Shown here in pieces: positions 39,039 to 47,017 of a stretch of DNA of 64,000 bases. Each line of letters opens with the position of its first letter. Position 1 is the first letter of the stretch. Location: assembly GCA_902462295.1 (NCBI GenBank), contig CABQAZ010000001.1, forward strand, positions 62,001 through 126,000, in the 5' to 3' direction. Below the pieces are notes generated by a model that had not been told where the DNA came from, made no database searches, and saw nothing but the letters and a program-made list of their open reading frames with translations. A program made the translations under genes and the position numbers. Origin of the DNA: an uncultured Clostridium sp. GTDB taxonomy: Bacteria; Bacillota; Clostridia; TANB77; CAG-508.

Positions 39039-40013
39039 GTGAAAAATAGTGAATTAAAAGTGAGTTATTTAGATGAAAACACTTTTTGGCACATTACAAG
39101 CAAATTAAATATAGAAAGTATTCAAAGAAATGGATTAGTGCCACGAGATGGAAAAAGAAATGGAAAAAATACTAGTGCAGAAGACCCAGTACCTAGAGTA
39201 TTTTTCAGTCAAGGACTAGATGGAGTATTAGCACAAGCAAACAATTTAGCATTTTTGATAAATGAATTTGTAAAGAATATAGAAAGAACAGATGAGGGTG
39301 ATAATGGGAAAAATGTTAAAGAACAAATGAATGAATTCCTAAATAATTCTGTAAACAATGAGATTGAAAAAAAAGATGTTAAAAATGGTGGATTTATAGA
39401 TATAGCTAATTTTATAAAAGGAGACATTTTTAAAAATGGAATAAACAAAAATTTGAGTGAACAAGATTTAAATAAAATTATATATAATATTACAAAAACT
39501 ATATGGGAAAATGATATATGTTTGAAAGCAAATTTAAAAGAAAACGTGGATTATAGTTGGAATGATACTAATTATTCTGCTACAGGAAGTCAAAAAAGAC
39601 CAATGACAAAAAAGAATATGCATACATTTGAGGGACATACAATTACTCCTGATAAGATAGAAATAATTACAGATGAAAAAGGAAATCCAAGGACAACATG
39701 GGATGTATTTAAAGAAATGGCAATGTTTTACAAAAAGAAATATCCTGATAAACAATATTTACCTGTAGAAGAATGGCAATCTGGATATATGGATGAAAAT
39801 GGAAAAATTGTTTATACAGGTGAAATTAATCATGAAAAAGATTATTTAAGTATGTTTATTGAAATAGAAAGAAATGAAAAGATTGAATTAAGGAATATCG
39901 CTAGGGGATTTGCTAAAGAAAAAGAAGTAGCATTAAAAAAAGAAGAGGCAAAAGTAGTATTTGAACAATTAGAAAAAGAGCATATACAAGAAAGTCCTAG
40001 TTTGTCTGAATAG
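39039..40013 (+). CDS. Uncharacterised protein with ART-like H-x-T motif
   Basis: A 324-residue protein starting at GTG behind AAGGAG. Near the N-terminus the motif FWHITSKLNIESIQRNGLVP resembles the H-x-T plus I-x-x-x-G-L pattern of ADP-ribosyltransferase and Tpt1-like folds. A conserved-looking stretch PRVFFSQ follows, and the C-terminus (about 285-324) is a charged helix. This is a tentative fold suggestion only. The next gene, 11 bases later, encodes a small helical protein, so a toxin-partner pair is possible. Confidence 0.6.
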   Translation: MKNSELKVSYLDENTFWHITSKLNIESIQRNGLVPRDGKRNGKNTSAEDPVPRVFFSQGLDGVLAQANNLAFLINEFVKNIERTDEGDNGKNVKEQMNEFLNNSVNNEIEKKDVKNGGFIDIANFIKGDIFKNGINKNLSEQDLNKIIYNITKTIWENDICLKANLKENVDYSWNDTNYSATGSQKRPMTKKNMHTFEGHTITPDKIEIITDEKGNPRTTWDVFKEMAMFYKKKYPDKQYLPVEEWQSGYMDENGKIVYTGEINHEKDYLSMFIEIERNEKIELRNIARGFAKEKEVALKKEEAKVVFEQLEKEHIQESPSLSE

Positions 40014-40024
40014 GAGAGGATTAT

Positions 40025-40495
40025 ATGACAGAAGATAAAAAAGAAAAATATCAAAAGGCATATGTAGAATTATATGAAATAATAAAAATTTTACCAGATG
40101 AAGAAAAAGAAAAAATTCCTAAATTAGTTTTAAAAAACTTAAAAGATAATATGGATAAAGAATATAAATTTACATTAGATAAAGATAAAAATATATTAAA
40201 TCAAAAATATAGAATTGAAACAAAAGCATTGTTTTTGGAATTATATGAAAGATATTTATTACCAGAAGAAGAGAGTGAGTTTTGGAAACAATATGATAAA
40301 ATTTGCAATAACATGATTGAAGAAGAAAAAAGGATAAAATATAATTTTGATAATATTTTTAAAAATAGAAAGTTAGAAAAAGAAGAGTTAATATTTACAA
40401 AAGAAAATAAAAGCAACTTACCGATTGAAATAAAAAAAGAAAATATTATTATGAAGTTTTTTAAAATTATAAAGGATATATTTCATTTAAATTAA
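40025..40495 (+). CDS. Small helical protein of element 2
   Basis: A 156-residue, charged, helical protein. The pattern Y-x-E-x-x-E-I-I-K-x-L-P-D-E-E-K-x-K-I-P (about 12-35) with a later Q-K-Y-R-I-E-T-K-A-L is like a family of short hypothetical proteins common in gut Clostridia, whose role is unknown. It starts 11 bases after the ART-like gene behind GGAGAGG and so is coupled to it. Confidence 0.6.
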   Translation: MTEDKKEKYQKAYVELYEIIKILPDEEKEKIPKLVLKNLKDNMDKEYKFTLDKDKNILNQKYRIETKALFLELYERYLLPEEESEFWKQYDKICNNMIEEEKRIKYNFDNIFKNRKLEKEELIFTKENKSNLPIEIKKENIIMKFFKIIKDIFHLN

Positions 40496-40565
40496 AGTTT
40501 ATAATCAATGGTTAATATAAGAAATTTTAATTTAGCCAAGCAAAATGCATATTTTTTGTAGGTTT

Positions 40566-40606
40566 AGAAAATCGATAACTAAAAATAAAGTTATCGATTT
40601 TTTTTG
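40566..40606 (+). terminator. Terminator inside element 2
   Basis: Hairpin AAAATCGATAACT with AGTTATCGATTTT followed by T-run. Confidence 0.8.
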
Positions 40607-40639
40607 ATAAAAGTTAAAGATATTTACACTATAAATTAC

Positions 40640-40760
40640 TTAATTTTTGACTTTGTCAAGTAAAGCGTGTAATTTTTTTCCTTTAAATTCTTTTGGGTAG
40701 TTATGTGGAATAAGGGCAAATCTCATATGGGTAGTGATACTACTTGTAATTTTAGTAATA
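40640..40760 (-). pseudogene. Possible remnant of a minus-strand gene
   Basis: The gap 40496-40800 holds a terminator and, on the minus strand, an open stretch whose last residues (RFALIPHNYPKEFKGKK and L-H-A-L-L-D) look coding, ending at a stop at 40640. The upstream part is low-complexity and no start with a ribosome site is seen. It may be the tail of a decayed gene; family not recognised. Confidence 0.3.
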
Positions 40761-40800
40761 AGGACAAAAAGTTTTTGAATATAAATTAGAGGAAAGGTAG

Positions 40801-40983
40801 GTGAATATTCTGGAAAAGGCAAAGAATAATAAAGATAAAAAGAAAGAAGATAAATTACCATTTGCAGTATTTATTTGTCCAAAATCAAATATTGTTGAAT
40901 TAGAAGATTATAAACAGATATTCACCGATATTATTTCTGATAGAATAAAAAATATAAATAAAGAAAAGAACAAATTTTCGTAA
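40801..40983 (+). CDS. Small basic protein of element 2
   Basis: A 60-residue, lysine-rich protein starting at GTG behind GGAAAGGTAG. A hydrophobic patch FAVFICP near the middle is the only distinctive feature. Unknown family. Small basic proteins of integrative elements include recombination directionality factors, so this is a candidate for that role, by size, charge and place only. Confidence 0.45.
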   Translation: MNILEKAKNNKDKKKEDKLPFAVFICPKSNIVELEDYKQIFTDIISDRIKNINKEKNKFS

Positions 40984-41039
40984 AAGTATTGAAAAGGTTT
41001 TAGAAATATGATATAAATAGAAGAAATAAAATAATATAA

Positions 41040-41070
41040 TTCAACTATTCGGAAATACCGAACAGTTGAA
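41040..41070. promoter_or_regulatory. Dyad operator before dinD
   Basis: A 13-bp inverted repeat with one mismatch (TTCAACTATTCGG, five-base spacer, CCGAACAGTTGAA) ending 16 bases before the dinD start. Its CGAAC/GTTCG-like halves recall LexA-type operators, but the spacing does not match the common Firmicute SOS box. It probably binds a dimeric repressor. Confidence 0.55.
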
Positions 41071-41086
41071 AAGAGGAGATGAGTTT

Positions 41087-41935
41087 ATGGCAAATGATCT
41101 AGTAAACAATACAGAAAAAGATTTCGAAAGTATTAAGCATGTGGATGAGAATTGCACAGAATTCTGGTATGCTAGAGAACTAATGACAATGTTAGAATAT
41201 AGTAAATGGGGAAATTTTATTAAAGTAATTGACAAAGCAAAAGAATCTTGTAAAAACAGTAATATGAACGTATTGGATCATTTTGCCGACGTCGGCAAAA
41301 TGATAATGGTAGCCAAAGGAGCAGAAAGAGAAATTGATGATTATAAATTAACAAGATATGCATGCTATCTTATAGCACAAAATGGAGATAGCAGAAAAAA
41401 AGCAATAGCATTAGCTCAAACTTATTTTGCAGTTCAAACAAGAAAACAAGAATTAACAAGACAGGAATATGAACAATTAAGTGAAGATGAAAAAAGATTA
41501 TACACTAGAAAAAACGTAAAAGACAAAAATAAATATTTATTTGATACAGCAAAATTAGCAGGTGTGAAAAATTACGGGAAATTCAATAATTATGGTTATA
41601 GAGGATTGTATAACGGAGAAACAGCAAAAGATATTGCAAACAGAAAAGGTATATCAGAAAAAGAAGATATATTGGATTACATGAGTAGTACGGAATTAGC
41701 AGCAAATTTATTTAGAATCACACAAACTGATGAAGTTTTAAAAAATAAAAATATAAATAATGAATATGATGCTTGTAAAACTCATCATAATGTAGGACAA
41801 GCTGTTAGACAAACTATAAAAAGAATAGGTGGTACTATGCCAGAAGATTTGCCAACACCAAGTAAGAGTGCAAAACAAATTGAAGAAGAAAAAAGCAAAG
41901 AATTAAAATCAAATAATAAAAAAAGCTTAAAATAA
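41087..41935 (+). CDS. dinD: DNA damage-inducible protein D (DinD-like)
   Basis: A 282-residue protein with an N-terminal BRO-like domain. Typical blocks are FWYARELMTMLEYSKWGNF (about 27-45), YKLTRYACYLIAQNGD (about 86-101) and FAVQTRKQEL (about 117-126). In E. coli DinD is SOS-induced and inhibits RecA-mediated strand exchange. ATG 41087 follows AGAGGAGAT; the upstream TTG is less likely. It lies one gene before the recombinase, so it may couple DNA damage to the element. Confidence 0.88.
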   Translation: MANDLVNNTEKDFESIKHVDENCTEFWYARELMTMLEYSKWGNFIKVIDKAKESCKNSNMNVLDHFADVGKMIMVAKGAEREIDDYKLTRYACYLIAQNGDSRKKAIALAQTYFAVQTRKQELTRQEYEQLSEDEKRLYTRKNVKDKNKYLFDTAKLAGVKNYGKFNNYGYRGLYNGETAKDIANRKGISEKEDILDYMSSTELAANLFRITQTDEVLKNKNINNEYDACKTHHNVGQAVRQTIKRIGGTMPEDLPTPSKSAKQIEEEKSKELKSNNKKSLK

Positions 41936-41975
41936 CAATTAGTTAAATAAAAACTAACTGTTAAATATAAAATAG

Positions 41976-42023
41976 AAAAGTTCTAAAATTTTAAGAAAAA
42001 TCTTGAAATTTTAGAACTTTTTA
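41976..42023 (+). terminator. Terminator of dinD
   Basis: A 16-bp stem (AAAAGTTCTAAAATTT with AAATTTTAGAACTTTT) followed by T-rich sequence. Confidence 0.8.
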
Positions 42024-42064
42024 TAAAATAGCAACCATAAAATGTAATAACTATTAAAAGTTAG

Positions 42065-42075
42065 TGATACATAAT
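42065..42075 (+). promoter_or_regulatory. Possible sigma-E-like -10 before recombinase 2
   Basis: GATACATAAT lies 17 bases before the recombinase start. It resembles the SigE -10 consensus CATACAMT, but no convincing -35 is seen. Confidence 0.2.
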
Positions 42076-42091
42076 AAAGCGGAGGTATGCT

Positions 42092-43714
42092 ATGAAAAAA
42101 TCTAACGAGGAAAAAAGAGTAGTAATATATTGCAGAGAAAGTAGAGACAACTATGGTGAAAATTATGAAAGAATAGAAACACAAAGGGACTTGTTGGTTA
42201 AATACTGTAAAAATCATGGGTATACTAATATTGTAGATATTATAATGGATGATGACAAAAGTGGAACAGATTTTAGCAGATTTGATGATATTAGAGAAAG
42301 AGCAAAGAATAAAGAAATAGATGTAATTATATTCAAAAACTCGGCAAGACTTGGAAGAAACCAAAAAGAAGCATTAGATTTTGTAGAATACTTAGAATCA
42401 CAAGCGATAGAAATAATATTTGAAGATGAACAATATAATGAGGAAATGTTTGGGTTATATGCATGGTTTAATGAAAGAAGAGCAAGAGATGATAGTAATA
42501 ATATAAGAAGAAATTTAAGACACAAAATAGAAGAAGGAGATTTACTTGTTAAAGCAATATATGGATACAACAAAGATGGAAAGACCTTAGTAATTAATGA
42601 AGAAACAGCACCAGTGGTACAAGAAATTTTTGAATTATATGCTAAAAGTTGGGGATATCAAAAAATAGCAACATACTTAAATAAAAAAGGAACACCAACA
42701 CCATCACAATCAAGAAATTTTGCAAATGCAAAACAAACAACAAATTGGAAAGCACAGCATATAGTAAGAATATTAGATGACAGAAGATATATTGGAGATT
42801 ATGTTGGAGGACATACAGAAAAATTAAGTTTTAAATCAAAAAAAACGAGAGTAAAAGCACCAGAAGAATGGACAATATTAGAAAATCATCATGAACCAAT
42901 AATTGATAAAGAACTATTTGAGAAAGTACAAAAAATTAGAAAGAAAAGAAAAAAAGAAAGTGATAAAATAAATAATGGATTTAAATTTGTAGATGTAGAA
43001 GATAACATATATTCAGGACTTTTATATTGTGGAAGATGTGGAATTCCAATGTATAAAAGAAAAGGAAATACAGGGACAAGAAAAAGACCAGATAGTTATT
43101 TATGCAAAAAATATAGTAATGAGGGAGCAATCAAAAAAGATATAAGGGAAAATTACGGTTGCAAACCACACAGAATAAGAATAGAATATTTAGACAAAAT
43201 AGTAAATGCATATATAGATAATTTAATAAATAATCCAGAATTTAAAAGTTTTGTAATGAACAATGTAAAAACAATTAGTACTAACAAAGTAACATTAGAA
43301 AAAGAACTAAATAAATCAAAACAAATTTTAGAAAAATTGGAAAAACAATTTAAGCAAGTATATGAAGATAAGCTAAATGATTTAATTCCAGAATTTATTT
43401 ATAAAGATAAAAAGCAGGAATTAGAAAATAAAATAAAATATGAAAAAGAAAAATTGCAAGAAGCGGAAAGTAAATTTAATACACTAAATAAATTAGAAGA
43501 TAAAGAAAATTTAATATTTAAAGAAATAGATGATATAAAGAAAAATGGATTAAGAAAAGAAGAACTATCTAGATTATTTGATAAGATAGTAGTATTTGAC
43601 AAAGAAGAAATAACGGAAGAGATAAAACAAGAATATAATTTAACTGAAGAAATGTATAAAGAATTATATGAAAATGGAGGTTTAGCATTTCACTTAAAAT
43701 TTATGTATCCATAA
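42092..43714 (+). CDS. Large serine recombinase (element 2)
   Basis: A 540-residue recombinase that should excise and integrate element 2 in murA. Resolvase domain with Ser17 in YCRESRDN, F-K-N-S-A-R-L-G-R-N (about 84-93), recombinase domain (about 160-260), zinc ribbon with YCGRCG (about 310-315) and further cysteines, and a coiled coil (about 395-480). It belongs to a different branch from the recombinases of elements 1 and 3. AGCGGAGG site; stop at 43714 is 14 bases before murA resumes. Confidence 0.94.
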   Translation: MKKSNEEKRVVIYCRESRDNYGENYERIETQRDLLVKYCKNHGYTNIVDIIMDDDKSGTDFSRFDDIRERAKNKEIDVIIFKNSARLGRNQKEALDFVEYLESQAIEIIFEDEQYNEEMFGLYAWFNERRARDDSNNIRRNLRHKIEEGDLLVKAIYGYNKDGKTLVINEETAPVVQEIFELYAKSWGYQKIATYLNKKGTPTPSQSRNFANAKQTTNWKAQHIVRILDDRRYIGDYVGGHTEKLSFKSKKTRVKAPEEWTILENHHEPIIDKELFEKVQKIRKKRKKESDKINNGFKFVDVEDNIYSGLLYCGRCGIPMYKRKGNTGTRKRPDSYLCKKYSNEGAIKKDIRENYGCKPHRIRIEYLDKIVNAYIDNLINNPEFKSFVMNNVKTISTNKVTLEKELNKSKQILEKLEKQFKQVYEDKLNDLIPEFIYKDKKQELENKIKYEKEKLQEAESKFNTLNKLEDKENLIFKEIDDIKKNGLRKEELSRLFDKIVVFDKEEITEEIKQEYNLTEEMYKELYENGGLAFHLKFMYP

Positions 43715-43725
43715 ACTATCACAAA

Positions 43726-43745
43726 CAGGAGGATGTGAAATTGGT
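43726..43745 (+). other. attR of element 2
   Basis: Right junction with murA: CAGGAGGATGTGAAATTGG. The TGT at 43734-43736 encodes the catalytic cysteine of the rejoined enzyme. Confidence 0.7.
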
Positions 43746-44639
43746 TCAAGACCAATAGATTTACATTTAAAAGGATTTGAAAAATTAGGAATAAACATAA
43801 AAGAGGAATATGGAGAAATAATTTGCAATACAGAGAAAATATTAGGAACACAAATTCATCTTGATTTTCCAAGTGTAGGAGCAACAGAAAACATAATATT
43901 AGCATCATGTTTAGCAGAGGGAACAACAATATTAACTAATTCAGCAAAAGAACCAGAAATAGAAGATATGGTAAAATTTTTAAATAAAGCAGGTGCAAAA
44001 ATAAAAGGTGCAGGAACAGATAGAATAGAAATTACAGGAGTAAAAAAATTATCAGAAATAAGTTATAACATTATGCCAGATAGAATAGAAGCAGGAACAT
44101 ATTTAGTGGCAGGAGCGATAACAGGAGGAAATGTAAAAATAACAAATGCAAATCCTAATCACATAGAACCAGTATTAAATAAATTAGAAGAAGCAAATTG
44201 TATATTAGATATTGGAAAAAATTATGTAGAAATAAAAGCACCAAAAAGAATAAAAGCGATAGATATAAAAACAATGCCATATCCAGGTTTTCCAACAGAT
44301 ATGCAATCTATTTTTGGAGCATTACTTTCAACTGCAAAAGGAACATCAATAATAACAGAAAATATTTTTGAAAGTAGATATAAATATATTCAAGAATTAA
44401 ATAGAATGGGAACTAAAATAAATGTAGAGGGTAGAACAGCTGTTATAAAAGGAACCAAAAGAATACAAGGGACAAATGTAGTTGCATCAGATTTAAGAGG
44501 AGGTGCAGCACTTATTATTGAAGCACTTGTTGCAAGAGGGGTTACACAAATTGATAATGTACATTATATATTAAGGGGATATGAAGATATAGAGAAAAAA
44601 TTAAAAAAATTAGGTGCAAAAATTTTTTTCGAAAAATAA
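43728..44639 (+). CDS. murA: 3' part of murA
   Basis: Continues murA from the catalytic loop GGCEIGSRPIDLHLKGFEKLG to the end; contains the conserved MPDRIEAGTYLVAGA block (about residues 225-239 of the whole protein) and the DLRGGAALIIEALVA segment (about 365-380). There is no fitting start codon with a ribosome site at the junction; the first ATG in frame is 43968, which lacks the active-site loop. In the integrated state neither half can be active, so the cell needs another MurA or excision. Confidence 0.9.
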   Translation, partial: GGCEIGSRPIDLHLKGFEKLGINIKEEYGEIICNTEKILGTQIHLDFPSVGATENIILASCLAEGTTILTNSAKEPEIEDMVKFLNKAGAKIKGAGTDRIEITGVKKLSEISYNIMPDRIEAGTYLVAGAITGGNVKITNANPNHIEPVLNKLEEANCILDIGKNYVEIKAPKRIKAIDIKTMPYPGFPTDMQSIFGALLSTAKGTSIITENIFESRYKYIQELNRMGTKINVEGRTAVIKGTKRIQGTNVVASDLRGGAALIIEALVARGVTQIDNVHYILRGYEDIEKKLKKLGAKIFFEK

Positions 44640-44641
44640 GT

Positions 44642-44668
44642 AAGGGGCGAAAAGCTCCTTTATTTTAC
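44642..44668 (+). terminator. Terminator of murA
   Basis: Hairpin AAGGGGC-GAAAA-GCTCCTT, T-rich tail. Confidence 0.65.
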
Positions 44669-44708
44669 TATAAAAAAATCAAACAAAACCACTTTTCTGG
44701 TCAAATAC

Positions 44709-44737
44709 TTGCTTTTATAAGTAAAATGAAGTATAAT
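44709..44737 (+). promoter_or_regulatory. Promoter of alaS
   Basis: TTGCTT and TATAAT at 17-base spacing, 37 bases before alaS. No T-box leader fits in the short gap. Confidence 0.55.
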
Positions 44738-44773
44738 TTATAAGAAAATTTAAGAGAGAAAGGATATATAGAA

Positions 44774-46528
44774 ATGAAAGCTATAGAAATAAGGAATAAA
44801 TATCTAGAATTTTTTAAAAAACATGGACACACTATAATACCATCAGCACCATTAATACCAGAGAATGATCCATCAGTACTATTTACAACAGCAGGAATGC
44901 AACCATTAGTACCATATTTATTAGGAGAAAAACATCCAGCAGGAACAAGACTTACAGACTATCAAAAATGTGTAAGAACAAACGATATAGAAGAAGTTGG
45001 AGACAACCGCCATTTAACATATTTTGAAATGTTAGGAAATTGGTCATTAGGAGACTATTTTAAAGAAGAATCAATCCAAATGAGTTATGATTTCTTAACA
45101 AAAGAATTAAATATACCTGCAGAAAAATTATCAGTAACATGTTTTGCAGGAGATGAAGATTGCCCAAGAGATAACATAACAGCAGAATGTTGGAAAAAAG
45201 CAGGAATACCAGAAGAAAGAATATATTATTTTGGAAAAGATGACAACTGGTGGATAGCAGGAGAAGAAGGACCATGTGGTCCAGACACAGAAATGTTTTA
45301 TGATACTGGAAAACCAAAATGTAGTCCAGAATGTAACCCATCATGTGGATGTGGAAAATATGTAGAAATCTGGAATAATGTATTTATGGAATTCTATAAA
45401 GACCATAATGGAAAATATTCAAAATTAAAACAACATAATGTTGATACAGGACTTGGACTTGAAAGAATGACAATGTTACTTGAGGGAAAAGAAACACCAT
45501 TTGAAACTGAATTATTTGCACCAATAATGGATAAACTAGTAGAGTTACAAAAAGTTGACAATATAGCAAGTAGAAGAATAATTGCAGAACATTTACGTTC
45601 AAGTATGATGATTATATGTGATGGAGGAAGACCAAGTAATGTTGATAGAGGATATATATTAAGAAGATTAATACGTAGAATGGTTAGACATATGAACAAA
45701 CTACAAATATCTTTAGATGAATTGTCAACATTAATAGAACTAAATGTGGACAATCTAAAAGAAATGTATCCTGCATTAAACGAAAATAAAGAAACAATAA
45801 GAACAGTAATACTAGAAGAAAAAGACAAATTTGTAAAAACTTTAGCAAAAGGTGAAAAAGAATTTGCTAAAGAAATAGAAACAGTTAAAGCACAAGGAAA
45901 AGACACAATACCAGGGAAAATGGTATTTAGATTATATGACACATATGGATTTCCACCAGAAGAAACAGAAGAATTAGCTAGAGAAAATGGAATGAAAATT
46001 GATAAAGAAGAATTTGAAAAATTATTCAAAGAGCACCAAGAAAAATCAAGAGCAGGAGCAGAACAAAAATTTAAAGGTGGACTTGCATCAACAGGAGAAA
46101 TGGAAACAAAATATCATACTGCAACACATCTTTTAAATGCTGCATTAAAACAAATTCTTGGTTCACATGTACATCAAAGAGGAAGTAATATAACAGCAGA
46201 AAGAATGAGATTTGACTTTTCACATCCTGCAAAAATGACAGATGAAGAGAAAAAAGCAACAGAAGACTTAGTTAATGAATGGATAAAAGAAGCAATTCCA
46301 GTAGAACACTTAGAAATGAAAAAAGATGAAGCAATTAGACTTGGAGCAGAAGCGATGTTTATTGAGAAATATGGAGATGTAGTTTCTGTATATAAAATAG
46401 GAGATAAATCAATAGAATTATGTGGAGGACCTCATGTGCAAAACACTTCAGAATTGGGGCATTTCAAAATAAAGAAAGAAGAGTCAAGTTCATCAGGTGT
46501 TAGAAGAATTAAAGCTATATTAGATTAA
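44774..46528 (+). CDS. alaS: Compact alanyl-tRNA synthetase lacking the C-Ala domain
   Basis: Class II synthetase of 584 residues; usual bacterial AlaRS has about 870. The aminoacylation core (HTIIPSAPLIPENDPSVLFT, TGLGLERM) and the tRNA-recognition part are complete. The editing domain is present with zinc motifs HTATHLL (about 452-458) and CGGPH (about 554-558). The protein stops right after G-V-R-R-I-K-A-I-L-D, so the dimerising, tRNA-elbow-binding C-Ala domain is missing. Downstream DNA shows no continuing frame, so this is a short form rather than a frameshift. AGAAAGG site before the ATG. Confidence 0.93.
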   Translation: MKAIEIRNKYLEFFKKHGHTIIPSAPLIPENDPSVLFTTAGMQPLVPYLLGEKHPAGTRLTDYQKCVRTNDIEEVGDNRHLTYFEMLGNWSLGDYFKEESIQMSYDFLTKELNIPAEKLSVTCFAGDEDCPRDNITAECWKKAGIPEERIYYFGKDDNWWIAGEEGPCGPDTEMFYDTGKPKCSPECNPSCGCGKYVEIWNNVFMEFYKDHNGKYSKLKQHNVDTGLGLERMTMLLEGKETPFETELFAPIMDKLVELQKVDNIASRRIIAEHLRSSMMIICDGGRPSNVDRGYILRRLIRRMVRHMNKLQISLDELSTLIELNVDNLKEMYPALNENKETIRTVILEEKDKFVKTLAKGEKEFAKEIETVKAQGKDTIPGKMVFRLYDTYGFPPEETEELARENGMKIDKEEFEKLFKEHQEKSRAGAEQKFKGGLASTGEMETKYHTATHLLNAALKQILGSHVHQRGSNITAERMRFDFSHPAKMTDEEKKATEDLVNEWIKEAIPVEHLEMKKDEAIRLGAEAMFIEKYGDVVSVYKIGDKSIELCGGPHVQNTSELGHFKIKKEESSSSGVRRIKAILD

Positions 46529-46542
46529 AAATATTTTAGATA

Positions 46543-46591
46543 AGGAGGAATTAATCAATTAAATAGATTAATATTTCTATATAATTGATTA
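46543..46591 (+). promoter_or_regulatory. Shine-Dalgarno plus hairpin leader of the HIT gene
   Basis: A strong AAGGAGG (46542-46548) lies more than 50 bases before the start codon at 46602. Between them TAATCAATTA pairs with TAATTGATTA (10 bp, 46552-46561 with 46582-46591). Folding the hairpin would bring the site to about 13 bases from the ATG. Confidence 0.5.
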
Positions 46592-46601
46592 TAAGATTAT
46601 T

Positions 46602-46949
46602 ATGGATGAAAATTGTTTATTTTGCAGAATAATAAAAGGAGAAATACAATCAAGTAAAGTATATGAAGATGAAGATGTATTAGCATTCAAAGACATAAAT
46701 CCAGCTGCACCGATACATGTATTAGTAATACCAAAAAAACATATACCATCACTTGCAGAAATGGAAGATGGAGATGAAAAAATAATAAGTAAAATTTATA
46801 AAATAATAAATGAAATAGCTGAAAAACAAGGCTTTAAACAAAATGGATATAGAGTAATAGTAAATTGTGGCAAAGATGGAGGACAAGAAGTAGGGCACCT
46901 ACATTTTCATTTATTAGCAGGAAAACAATTAGGTGAAAAAATAGTATAA
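46602..46949 (+). CDS. HIT-family nucleotide-binding protein
   Basis: A 115-residue histidine-triad hydrolase (HinT type), acting on purine nucleoside phosphoramidates. The start MDENCLFCRIIKGEI with the C-x-x-C pair is typical; the triad is HLHFHLL near residues 104-110. The ATG lacks a close ribosome site; see the hairpin leader. Follows alaS after 73 bases. Confidence 0.93.
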   Translation: MDENCLFCRIIKGEIQSSKVYEDEDVLAFKDINPAAPIHVLVIPKKHIPSLAEMEDGDEKIISKIYKIINEIAEKQGFKQNGYRVIVNCGKDGGQEVGHLHFHLLAGKQLGEKIV

Positions 46950-47017
46950 AATACTACCAATTTTTTTAAAAATATGTTATAATAGATATATAATGAAAAA
47001 ATGGAGGTATTTGTAAT

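Larger units (their letters stand above)
35323..43727 (+). mobile_element. Element 2: 8.4-kb serine-recombinase element in murA
   Basis: Bounded by split murA halves that rejoin in frame at canonical length. Cargo in order: Ig-like surface protein, DUF2207 membrane protein, possible ART-fold protein, its helical neighbour, small basic protein, DinD, serine recombinase. All cargo genes read in the same direction as murA. There are no conjugation or phage structural genes, so it is a small site-specific element rather than a prophage or conjugative transposon. Confidence 0.88.

Noticed and set aside
40801..40983. Firm call of an excision factor for element 2
   Set aside because: Only size and charge support it; no sequence match, so left as unknown.
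35323..43727. Prophage
   Set aside because: No capsid, tail, terminase, lysis or replication genes; only a recombinase and accessory cargo.
44640..44773. T-box leader of alaS
   Set aside because: The gap is too short and has no T-box or specifier-like structure; it holds a terminator and promoter.
46029..46528. alaS truncated by frameshift
   Set aside because: No C-Ala sequence is found in any frame after the stop; the protein ends cleanly after the editing domain.
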